Source of the DNA: a virus
IMG/VR virus record: IMGVR_UViG_3300025949_000004
Coordinates: 1-46,747 of that record
Direction: 5' to 3' (one strand)
DNA length: 46,747 nucleotides
Below the pieces are notes generated by a model. That model was not told where the DNA came from, did not search any database, and was given only the letters and a program-made list of their open reading frames with translations. Position numbers and translations under genes: made by a program. Position 1 is the stretch's first letter, and every line of letters starts with the position of its first letter. This document shows, piece after piece, positions 30,214 to 37,202 of this stretch.

Positions 30214-31775
30214 TAGTTGGACCCTTCCGTGACAACCTGCTTGACTTCCATTACGTTGACAATACCGAACAACTTGATAGGTCCAGTACTAAGACTACCA
30301 TCCGTTGTCATCTGGATTTGAAAGCTCACCTGGCGATAGCGAAGTGACTTTGCAAACTTCACGAAATGCTGAGCGAGAGAGCCGGGAGCCGACCAAGTAG
30401 TGCTTATTCCCGGAACGGCGAGAATAGGCTGCCCCCACGTATTCAATTGAGACCAGGTGTATTGCTTTGCTTGCAGCCATGTCACCGAGAAGTTCGTGAC
30501 AATGGGCGTGACAATGCCAGTCACTGCGGTTGAGGTGAGCACTGTTGCGCCCCACCAATGCATCTTCTTATAGCGCTGCCCGAATGAGAAGATTCGATAG
30601 CGACGACCATAGGCCGAGTCGAAATTCTTCGTCTGCATGCTGCAAGCAATGGTTGAGCTTTCCGTGACGTTGCTATAGCCGTCCTGAAGACTGAATGTCC
30701 GAACATCATTACTGAGGATACTGCCCCCGTAATAGACATCCAGGCCGCTATTGCTAGGCATTCTTACGAGGGTGCCGACCCATTGCTCATTGTTAGTCAG
30801 ACTGAACTGGAATTCGGTCCACGTCCGAGTGCGAATGCCGAAGGAATAGATCTTGCGGTAATAGCGGAAGACCAGCCGGTCCCCGAATAGCGTCAGGAAG
30901 TACGGCAAAGCATAGGTAGCTCCGACGGGAGAGGCTGGAGTAGTATTGTCGTAGACTGGCGGGACCTTGATATTGAGTTTCGTCCAGTGATAGTTGACAA
31001 TCTCATAGACAGCCGTGTGATAGAGAACGAAAACCGAGTTCTCGAATTGCACGACACAGTTAAAGCCAGAAGCGCCAATGACACTGTTGACTTTCTTCAG
31101 GCTTGACGACGACGGAACGCTGTCGAAGGAAAGGACATATGTCGAGTCCTCCTTGAATAGCATGATGTTATCTTGATAGATAACTAAATCGATCAAGCGC
31201 TTTCCGTCGCCAGGCGAAATGTCAATGAACGTGGCGTCGCCGGTATTCCACGAGGACGGATCAGCAGTCAAAGAATACTGCAAACGAGCTGTATTCGACG
31301 TGGCAGTCGTTCCCGGAACAATCCACGCCCTTTCTTTGTAGATCAATGCCGAACTAGCGCCGGGCAGGGTAGAAAGAGTGGCATAGGTTGTTCCATCCCA
31401 AGTTGCTCCGCCAGCTGCGGCATTCGCTTTCGGAAAGAACCAGACCTTATTGTTGTACTGAACGGCAGTGTCCGAAGCAATAGACCCGAGTAATGTCCAT
31501 GCTCCCCCGGTCGTTTGATAGACACCCTGGCCATTCGAGCCGATAATGTACTGAGTGCCATTCAACGTTGCCAGAAGCAATACTTTCATACAGCTCGTGG
31601 CAGAAGGGGGCGAAGCTTGATGCAATGAGATAGGGGGACGGCTCACAAGCGAACCGTCCAATCCTACTTCAAAGTTAATGCAGCTCGTCATTTCCGTGTC
31701 GGCAATGGCGCCCGGATCACTGAAGAGATTGATCCCACCGATGAATGGACCAAGCCGCAATTCCTGTCCAGGCAT
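30213..31775 (-). CDS. Tail nozzle/stopper-like protein
   Basis: I chose ATG 31775, which overlaps the adaptor stop (TAATG), with GGGGTGG upstream. The 520-residue protein is beta-rich with repeated Trp-containing blades (TTGGAWTLLGS, GATWDGTTYATLS). It opens LRLGPFIGGINLFSDPGAI, a start seen in podoviral tail nozzle (gp12-like) proteins whose blades form a beta-propeller. It would extend the short tail below the adaptor. The exact subfamily is uncertain. Confidence 0.65.
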   Translation of the reverse strand: MPGQELRLGPFIGGINLFSDPGAIADTEMTSCINFEVGLDGSLVSRPPISLHQASPPSATSCMKVLLLATLNGTQYIIGSNGQGVYQTTGGAWTLLGSIASDTAVQYNNKVWFFPKANAAAGGATWDGTTYATLSTLPGASSALIYKERAWIVPGTTATSNTARLQYSLTADPSSWNTGDATFIDISPGDGKRLIDLVIYQDNIMLFKEDSTYVLSFDSVPSSSSLKKVNSVIGASGFNCVVQFENSVFVLYHTAVYEIVNYHWTKLNIKVPPVYDNTTPASPVGATYALPYFLTLFGDRLVFRYYRKIYSFGIRTRTWTEFQFSLTNNEQWVGTLVRMPSNSGLDVYYGGSILSNDVRTFSLQDGYSNVTESSTIACSMQTKNFDSAYGRRYRIFSFGQRYKKMHWWGATVLTSTAVTGIVTPIVTNFSVTWLQAKQYTWSQLNTWGQPILAVPGISTTWSAPGSLAQHFVKFAKSLRYRQVSFQIQMTTDGSLSTGPIKLFGIVNVMEVKQVVTEGSN

Positions 31776-32455
31776 TAAAACCACCCCGGAAAGAATTCGA
31801 CCTGATCCTCAGCCTTTACCGTTATGGAAGGGTAGACTTCTCGGGTAACCCAGTTGTCTCTTTCTTTGAGTTGGTTAACTCCGGTTTGGAATTGCTGTCG
31901 CTTTTGCTGACCGGCGCCGAAGTTCTCATCGAGTTCATAAGCCATTGACAGGCAATATTCAACGATGTGATTGTGATAGCCGTTAGGAAATTCGAGATTG
32001 TCAGTATCATTGACAACATCGACAGTATTACGAAGGTAATAAATCGTAAAGTTGGTTGGGTTACCATTAGAGACAGTGGAGCTTTGAGCCGGAACAGGAA
32101 AGACCGTAAGCTGCCCGTTCCAAACGTAATAGACAAGAGGGTCTCCCTGAGAATAATTGGCGGGATTAAGCAGGCCGTCAATGTATTCATCAAAGCCCTG
32201 CGGAGTCATTCCCTTCATGTGAAGGCCATTGAACTTTACCGACCTCAGCATCCGGCAATCGGTCGGCAGGTTATAAACCCCCACTCCAGCCTGAACGGGC
32301 GTCGTTGCAGTTTGCTGCAAGAGGTCATCATTCTGGTTGGCGATTTCTCGTTGAGCATCATTCACCCAACGGATAATGTCGGCGTCCTGAATCTGAATGC
32401 CAGCGTCGTCGCCGAATGCACGCTTAACGCGCGTCTTAACGTCCCCTAAGTTCAC
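31775..32455 (-). CDS. Head-tail adaptor (gp6/gp11-like)
   Basis: The 226-residue protein starts MNLGDVKTRVKRAFGDDAG and has the family's helical N-terminus (DADIIRWVNDAQREIAN), a beta middle and a helix NGYHNHIVEYCLSMAYELDE. This is typical of the adaptor that binds under the portal in podoviruses. It overlaps its neighbours on both sides. Confidence 0.75.
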   Translation of the reverse strand: MNLGDVKTRVKRAFGDDAGIQIQDADIIRWVNDAQREIANQNDDLLQQTATTPVQAGVGVYNLPTDCRMLRSVKFNGLHMKGMTPQGFDEYIDGLLNPANYSQGDPLVYYVWNGQLTVFPVPAQSSTVSNGNPTNFTIYYLRNTVDVVNDTDNLEFPNGYHNHIVEYCLSMAYELDENFGAGQQKRQQFQTGVNQLKERDNWVTREVYPSITVKAEDQVEFFPGWF

Positions 32456-32894
32456 TGAAGTCTACCCCATTGTGCTTGTAATGGATTTTGGGGCTGCGCA
32501 ATACCGAAGCCGCAATGAGCCCGGCCTCCATTCGTGCCTCCTGGGCTTCTTTCATTCTCAGTGCTTCGGTAGCCTTATTCAAGGCGTCTACCCGATTGAG
32601 GACATTACCTTGAGCATTATCAACACTGATAATGTGAGCCAGAAGACGCTCGTCAGCATCATCAAAAAAGCCAACAGTATAGGGCGTGCGGCCCGGCATT
32701 CGATGTACGACTGCCCAAGGCTTCGTATCCAGCGGCCCGCGAGAACCCGGGGGTATAAAGTGTAACTCCAGATACGGATCATATGCCCTCAACAGTTCGT
32801 CAATGCGACGATGCTTCTCAGTAATGGGCTCGTCCTTGAGTGGAACGTGAATGCTACCATTCTGGTCAAGAAGGATAGCCCCGTTGCCGTCCAT
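32436..32894 (-). CDS. Hypothetical virion-operon protein, 152 aa
   Basis: The start overlaps the upstream stop (TAATG), and the gene overlaps the adaptor by 20 bases. A beta-rich N-terminus (ILLDQNGSIHVPLKDEP) is followed by a charged helix. Between decoration and adaptor genes it may be a minor head or neck protein. No family is recognised. Confidence 0.6.
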   Translation of the reverse strand: MDGNGAILLDQNGSIHVPLKDEPITEKHRRIDELLRAYDPYLELHFIPPGSRGPLDTKPWAVVHRMPGRTPYTVGFFDDADERLLAHIISVDNAQGNVLNRVDALNKATEALRMKEAQEARMEAGLIAASVLRSPKIHYKHNGVDFSELRGR

Positions 32895-33370
32895 TACGCC
32901 ATCCTCGTGATCATAATGGTCGCCTTGTAAACGGAACTAGCCGAGGCATTCGACACTGCATTAACAGTGAAGTTATTGCCCCCCACCCCTTCAGCATAGA
33001 ATGTATACGTTGACTGAGTGTTCGCAACATTCGCGACTGGACAAGCTCCAGTGCCGACAGTGCCACCATTATTCTCAAACTTAAAGTTGTCGATAGCCGT
33101 AGACTCTGCGGTCGCGCCAAAGCCAACAATGACATCGCACCTGTAATAGCCAGTCGAGGGAATGGTCACTGTGACAATGGCAGTACCGGCAGTCGGGGCC
33201 GTCGCGGTTGCGGAATTCGACTTGGTCGAAGACTGTAATGCCGCCTGCGCGGACATTGTGACAAGACCCTGGCCCATTGTCACAGCAAGGTTATTGTCAG
33301 TAGCAGGAACGGCAGCCAGATAATAGGCGCGCTCAAGGTCACCAATGGATACACTAGGCGGTGCAGTCAT
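32894..33370 (-). CDS. Probable capsid decoration protein
   Basis: GGGAGGG precedes the ATG. The 158-residue product is Ala/Thr/Ser/Val-rich and beta-rich (TAIVTVTIPSTGYYRCDVIV), with no charged core, like head decoration or fibre domains. It is separated from the capsid gene only by the small sponge-like gene and a terminator. The role is inferred from composition and place. Confidence 0.5.
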   Translation of the reverse strand: MTAPPSVSIGDLERAYYLAAVPATDNNLAVTMGQGLVTMSAQAALQSSTKSNSATATAPTAGTAIVTVTIPSTGYYRCDVIVGFGATAESTAIDNFKFENNGGTVGTGACPVANVANTQSTYTFYAEGVGGNNFTVNAVSNASASSVYKATIMITRMA

Positions 33371-33394
33371 TGCAAATCCCTCCCGGGGAAAAAG

Positions 33395-33428
33395 AAAAGC
33401 CCAGCCCAGAGTTCTGGACTGGGCTTTT
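33395..33428. terminator. Two-way intrinsic terminator
   Basis: AAAAGCCCAG pairs with CTGGGCTTTT around an inner CCAG/CTGG stem, and A/T runs flank both sides. On the minus strand it follows the sponge-like gene, so part of the transcription from the capsid genes should stop here and lower expression of the downstream tail genes. Confidence 0.85.
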
Positions 33429-33437
33429 CGTTTGACA

Positions 33438-33668
33438 TTATTCAGGCGGAAGAACGAGGGCCTTTACCGCCCACATCACGCATTCCTCAAACTTAGTCTC
33501 AGCGAGCGAGAATTCTCGCAGGTTCACCGGAATTGGAGTGCTATTCCGCGCATCCTCCAGTGCATCAGCGAAAGCCAATGCAGCTCGGCGCAGCTTGACA
33601 ATTTCACGAACATTCTTTTCGCTCGGCGCATGGTGCTCAATGCTCCGGCGCATCTTTTCACTCGCCAC
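33438..33668 (-). CDS. Acb2/Tad1-like cyclic nucleotide sponge
   Basis: GTG 33668 overlaps the capsid stop (TAGTG), with GGAGGG upstream. The 77-residue helical hairpin has the features I associate with the Acb2/Tad1 hairpin family: RRSIEHHAPSEKNV, then a long helix, NLREFSLAETKFEECVMWA and KALVL. Family members bind the signal molecules of CBASS (cyclic oligonucleotides) and in some cases Thoeris, and so block host defence. This would make it an early-acting protein in a late operon, or a product carried at high dose behind the capsid gene. The call rests on recalled family sequence, not a search. Confidence 0.6.
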   Translation of the reverse strand: MASEKMRRSIEHHAPSEKNVREIVKLRRAALAFADALEDARNSTPIPVNLREFSLAETKFEECVMWAVKALVLPPE

Positions 33669-34861
33669 TAGCCCTCCGTAATGTCGCCGATCAGACCCTG
33701 GGAATTCCTCTGGTGACAACCCAGCTGCATGTACTTGTAGACCGTCGCGTCATAGGCGTCAAAGCCGATAACGCGAATGAAACGGCTGCCGTCACGGTCC
33801 ATGAATGCCCAGTCCTGCGGCCGATAGACCGTGATCTGGTTCTCATTCAGGTAGTACATTGTATTCGGGTTGCAGTCAATGTCAGCCATGACGGGAATGT
33901 CGCCACGGTCAGTCGTGAATGCGAGCCCGGAAAAGCCACCCTCGAACTCTTGCGTATTCGTATAGCGGCGCTGCTGGACAAGCAGGTTGAAATACGCGCG
34001 ACGAACGCCAAGAGTGGTCCAGATGACAGTCGTGTCACCACCCTTTGTGTAGATGTCGTCAGCCTGCTTAATCATCAGACCTTCGGAAAGCGCGCGCTGC
34101 GTTCCGCCATTCGTGTTAGTCACGGAAGCCCAAACCGGAGTCGTTGCCGGGTCAATCCCGTAAAGGGCACCCGTTGCAGCGACAATGTTCTGAAGGCCCG
34201 TGATTTCACGGGTGACGTTGCCAGTCCTGACAATGATATCACCCGCAACGCCGGAGATAGCCGCACCATCGAATGTAATCGAGGTGTTCGGCGAGATAGC
34301 CGTAATGTTGCGGCCAGTCGCCTTCTGCGTGACACCCGTGGAGTCGTAGATGTCAATGACCATTCCAATTTCCACGTACGGCATTGTCAATGTCGTCGGG
34401 AAAGTGTTCGTGGTGGTATAGGTACCGCTCGCAGTGGCCAATGTACCAAGCGACGTTCCGAAGATCTGACGGTTGAGGTCACGCTTCAGGTCAGTCTGAA
34501 TGCCATTGATTTCCTGGTCCAGAACAGAGGCGAAAGCCTGCTCATTCGTCTGGGCCAGTTCGAATGTCTGACCGGAAAGCCGAACCGAACCGTAGAGATA
34601 AGCCAGGGAAACCTGGGCCGCAGCATAGCTCTGGTTCTGCGCCGTCGGGAGAGCTTCCATTTCGAGACGGGCACCGACACCATTGTTACGCTTGATGTGC
34701 GTAGCGAACTTGACGTACTTACCGCCGACAGTCGATTCGATATTCTCGGCCGACTGGTCCATTCGCTTCGTGATTCGGTTGTAGTTAGCTAACTGCTCCC
34801 GAATTTTCGGCTCGTAGATTTCCTTAAGAATGTTGTTAGCGGTGGTCATTGTAGCGACCAT
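33668..34861 (-). CDS. Major capsid protein
   Basis: I chose ATG 34861 (MVATMTTANNILKE), which follows AAGGG by eight bases; GTG 34870 is possible. The 397-residue protein has the capsid layout: helical N-terminal arm, a long helix (TDLKRDLNRQIFG) and a beta-rich insertion domain (about 140-235). A C-terminal domain follows with TKGGDTTVIWTTLGVRRAYF and GDIPVMADIDCNPNTMYYLN, common to P22-/HK97-like coats. It forms the head shell, and the scaffold gene lies directly upstream. Confidence 0.85.
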   Translation of the reverse strand: MVATMTTANNILKEIYEPKIREQLANYNRITKRMDQSAENIESTVGGKYVKFATHIKRNNGVGARLEMEALPTAQNQSYAAAQVSLAYLYGSVRLSGQTFELAQTNEQAFASVLDQEINGIQTDLKRDLNRQIFGTSLGTLATASGTYTTTNTFPTTLTMPYVEIGMVIDIYDSTGVTQKATGRNITAISPNTSITFDGAAISGVAGDIIVRTGNVTREITGLQNIVAATGALYGIDPATTPVWASVTNTNGGTQRALSEGLMIKQADDIYTKGGDTTVIWTTLGVRRAYFNLLVQQRRYTNTQEFEGGFSGLAFTTDRGDIPVMADIDCNPNTMYYLNENQITVYRPQDWAFMDRDGSRFIRVIGFDAYDATVYKYMQLGCHQRNSQGLIGDITEG

Positions 34862-34866
34862 TGAAA

Positions 34867-35679
34867 TCACCCTTGCTGGTTGGCTGCTTTCATCATGTTA
34901 GCCACCAGAGAGAGAGTGTCTTTCTTGCTCAGGCCCGCAGGATTGATCTGCTGGGAAGGCAATGCGCCCGCGCCGCTAATGACATTTGGGGCCTGGGGTC
35001 GGTTATGCGACGCCAGAATCTCATTGCGTGCGTTAATGAACTGCTGGGCTGCCTGATCCGCAGTCATTCCATTCTGCATGTAAGCCAGAACGTATTGTTC
35101 ATCAAAATCTCCATGCTTTGCGCGAGCCGCAGCCAGTTCAGAATCCAATGCCGCGTCGGCTTTGGCATTCTCGGCTGTCTGATTCTGCGCGAGCATGATC
35201 TGCGCCATTGTCTCCACGGTTTGCTGGAGACGCGCAATCTCAGGGTTGAATTGTCCACCCTGGCCAAGTTCATATTCAGCAGCACTCTCGCCCTGCTGGT
35301 TTTGCGCATTCTGCTGGCCCTGCGGCGCATTCTGCTGGGAGGCAGTTACGGCTGCATTCGCTACGTTGTAGCCATACGTCTCGGCGAGAATGTCATACAC
35401 TCGTCGCGGGTCCGTATTGATTGCGTCGTAAATGCCATAAGCCTGTTCCAGGACATCGCGGGAAACGCCCGCCTCCTTGAATGGCTTGTAGTCAGCATAC
35501 TCACCGTGTACCGCTTCAATGCGCGAGTTAACGCCCTTATCCCATTCACGGAGATGGGGCTTAACCATTTCGTGCATGCCTTCAGGAATGGCCGAGAGGA
35601 AATCACCCCACGCCGGGTTATCCGGTTCAGGAGTAGTGGCTTCCTGGGGAGTGACATTCTCGGCTGCCATCTCAGACAT
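34867..35679 (-). CDS. Capsid scaffolding protein
   Basis: The 270-residue protein has an acidic disordered start (MSEMAAENVTPQEATTPEP), a helical middle, Gln/Asn-rich stretch (about 118-135) and a C-terminal coiled coil ending in a basic helix (SKKDTLSLVANMMKAANQQG). The position just before the capsid gene and the helical make-up are typical of scaffolds, which leave or are cut as the head matures. A consensus promoter lies upstream. Confidence 0.75.
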   Translation of the reverse strand: MSEMAAENVTPQEATTPEPDNPAWGDFLSAIPEGMHEMVKPHLREWDKGVNSRIEAVHGEYADYKPFKEAGVSRDVLEQAYGIYDAINTDPRRVYDILAETYGYNVANAAVTASQQNAPQGQQNAQNQQGESAAEYELGQGGQFNPEIARLQQTVETMAQIMLAQNQTAENAKADAALDSELAAARAKHGDFDEQYVLAYMQNGMTADQAAQQFINARNEILASHNRPQAPNVISGAGALPSQQINPAGLSKKDTLSLVANMMKAANQQG

Positions 35680-35735
35680 CTTTCACCTTCTAAAACCGCG
35701 AGCTGTTCCACTACCGCAAGGGTGTCGGTCCTGGC

Positions 35736-35764
35736 TCTAATGAATAGATTAACTAGCTTGTCAA
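35736..35764 (-). promoter_or_regulatory. Promoter for scaffold/capsid genes
   Basis: On the minus strand TTGACA (35764-35759) is followed after 17 bases by ATTAGA (35741-35736). It overlaps the end of the upstream gene, and the 80-base gap before the scaffold start has no other gene. This would boost scaffold and capsid production. Confidence 0.6.
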
Positions 35765-36126
35765 CTCGCGTCGCCGCCGCCACCACTATCTCCGGTACCG
35801 GCAATGTCCGCGCTTGCATCGTCAGAAGTTCCTGAATCAGACTGGATAGGATTCCTAGACTGAGTCGCGAGCTTCTTATTCCTGCCCTTGGTCGTGTTCT
35901 TCTGCATTCGCCGACTGATGGCGCCCTTTCTATCCGAGGACGCCATTTCCACTGTCGGATGGTTCACTGTGTCGCGGTTATTCCGGTGCTGAATAAGCGA
36001 CTCTCGAATACGTTCTAATTCTGGCTCGATAGCATCACGCTTAGCCTGGAGAGCCCCCTTAACCTTTCGGTTGACGTCCCCATCGGCTTTCTCGCGAAGC
36101 TTTGAAGCGGAGCTTTCGACGCTCAT
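35761..36126 (-). CDS. Basic virion-operon protein with AI-x-RR motif
   Basis: The 121-residue product has a charged helical N-terminus, DRKGAISRRMQKNTTKGRNK in the middle, and a disordered Ser/Asp/Gly tail. It starts in an ATGA overlap with the upstream small gene. The AI-x-RR-[LM] motif is shared with the three genes upstream and with 29965-30213. Confidence 0.6.
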   Translation of the reverse strand: MSVESSASKLREKADGDVNRKVKGALQAKRDAIEPELERIRESLIQHRNNRDTVNHPTVEMASSDRKGAISRRMQKNTTKGRNKKLATQSRNPIQSDSGTSDDASADIAGTGDSGGGGDAS

Positions 36127-36314
36127 ATTCCCTCGAATGAGGTCCGGTTATCGTTTATCTCGTTGGAAAGCTTTCCGGCGTCCATCGCAGAACGCTTCGT
36201 AGTTTTCATTCGCCTCGCAATAGCGGAGCTTCGTGGGGTGATGGATTTTGCAGTATTCGCAAGGATCGGGATCCCCGGACTTGCTTGCGCAACTGCTGCA
36301 TTCCCTGGTCCCAT
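36123..36314 (-). CDS. Small basic protein with AI-x-RR motif, 63 aa
   Basis: The start MGPGNAAVAQASPG lies three bases after the upstream stop with AGG nearby, and the stop overlaps the next start (ATGA). The motif RSSAIARRMKTTKR sits in the centre. The tight chain on both sides makes this frame preferable to the longer alternative frame at 36148-36453. Confidence 0.55.
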   Translation of the reverse strand: MGPGNAAVAQASPGIPILANTAKSITPRSSAIARRMKTTKRSAMDAGKLSNEINDNRTSFEGI

Positions 36315-36316
36315 TC

Positions 36317-36676
36317 CTAGAGCCCCTTAAGCTCCGTGCCCCGAGAAGGATTGCCATTGAGCCGCCGAGAAATAGCAGCACTGCGAGCGCCAGTAGGCTT
36401 TTCAAGTCCCCGGATGCTCGCGCCTCTTCCTCCTCCCCCAAACTTTGGGGCATGCCCGCCTCCTAATCCAGCACCGCCAGTAATGGCCTTCATGATAGCG
36501 CTCGCCATAGGGTTACCGGTACTCTCGGCAGCCCCATTCAGGTTGAGAGAGGGTCGCGGCATTCCACTTGCCCCACCAAGACCCGGCGGCAATGTCGGAT
36601 TGGCACTGATGCCCATTCCCACACGGTTAGCGGTAACGGCTGCGCCCAAGCCGGGAGTTGCACTAGCCCTAGACAT
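36317..36676 (-). CDS. Gly-rich protein with AI-x-RR motif, 119 aa
   Basis: The start MSRASATPGLGAAVTANR is chosen over a GTG at 36685 because AGGTGAAGAG lies in front. It is Gly/Pro/Ala-rich and disordered, with a helix MASAIMKAITGG and the terminal motif RSAAISRRLNGNPSRG. It is one of four consecutive proteins with that motif. Confidence 0.55.
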   Translation of the reverse strand: MSRASATPGLGAAVTANRVGMGISANPTLPPGLGGASGMPRPSLNLNGAAESTGNPMASAIMKAITGGAGLGGGHAPKFGGGGRGASIRGLEKPTGARSAAISRRLNGNPSRGTELKGL

Positions 36677-36711
36677 TCTCTTCACCTACCCCATAACCAT
36701 TGTTATTCGGC

Positions 36712-36954
36712 TCAATAACCGGACTCTTGGTTTGTGCCGTTGTCGCCAGGTCCCGGAGGCGTTGCGGAGTTGCTTTTGGATGACCCCTTGGAGAGTCGGC
36801 GCGCAATGGCGGCATTCTTTGGGGCGTTATTGTTGTTCCCAGATCCTGGAGTTTTCGCGCCTCCTGAAGCAAGCTTTCCGGCAACCGTCCCACCGGTGTC
36901 TCGCTTCTTTGCGGCGGCTGCTTGGATAGCTGCGAATCCATTGTTATCAGCCAT
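36712..36954 (-). CDS. Small protein with AI-x-RR motif, 80 aa
   Basis: The start MADNNGFAAIQAAAAKKRD follows GGGGA. Gly/Asn-rich disordered sequence leads to KNAAIARRLSKGSSKSN and a polar tail. It begins two bases after the upstream gene's stop. It is the first gene of the chain carrying the motif. Confidence 0.55.
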   Translation of the reverse strand: MADNNGFAAIQAAAAKKRDTGGTVAGKLASGGAKTPGSGNNNNAPKNAAIARRLSKGSSKSNSATPPGPGDNGTNQESGY

Positions 36955-36955
36955 T

Positions 36956-37201
36956 CTAGATAATCCCCGCATCCTGCTTAAGCTTGGCAGCATAGACAAG
37001 GTCATTCAGGGTGTAAACATTCAGAACTGCCTGAGTATAGCCCTGGCCAAGGAGATAGGTCTCCAGTGAGGTCCGGTCATTGTAGGTAGCCGGGGTGGAA
37101 AGCTTGGTTGCATTCGCGACATGTCCAGCTGCTGTCGCACGAGTCCGAACAGGTCCGAGGAAAGGATTCATTTCCTCGACTTGCCCTTGCTTTGCGGTCA
37201 T
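36956..37201 (-). CDS. Hypothetical virion-operon protein, 81 aa
   Basis: The start MTAKQGQVEEMNPFLGPV comes directly after the portal gene's stop. The C-terminal half (TSLETYLLGQGYTQAVLNVYTLNDLVYAAKLKQDAGI) is a small helical domain. It is probably a head or connector accessory protein; no family is recognised. Confidence 0.6.
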   Translation of the reverse strand: MTAKQGQVEEMNPFLGPVRTRATAAGHVANATKLSTPATYNDRTSLETYLLGQGYTQAVLNVYTLNDLVYAAKLKQDAGII

Positions 37202-37202
37202 T

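Noticed and set aside
36148-36453. Minus-strand ORF with a hydrophobic helix and Cys pairs
   Set aside because: It competes with two chained genes (36123-36314 and 36317-36676) that have coupled starts and a shared motif. It has no ribosome site and is probably a shadow.
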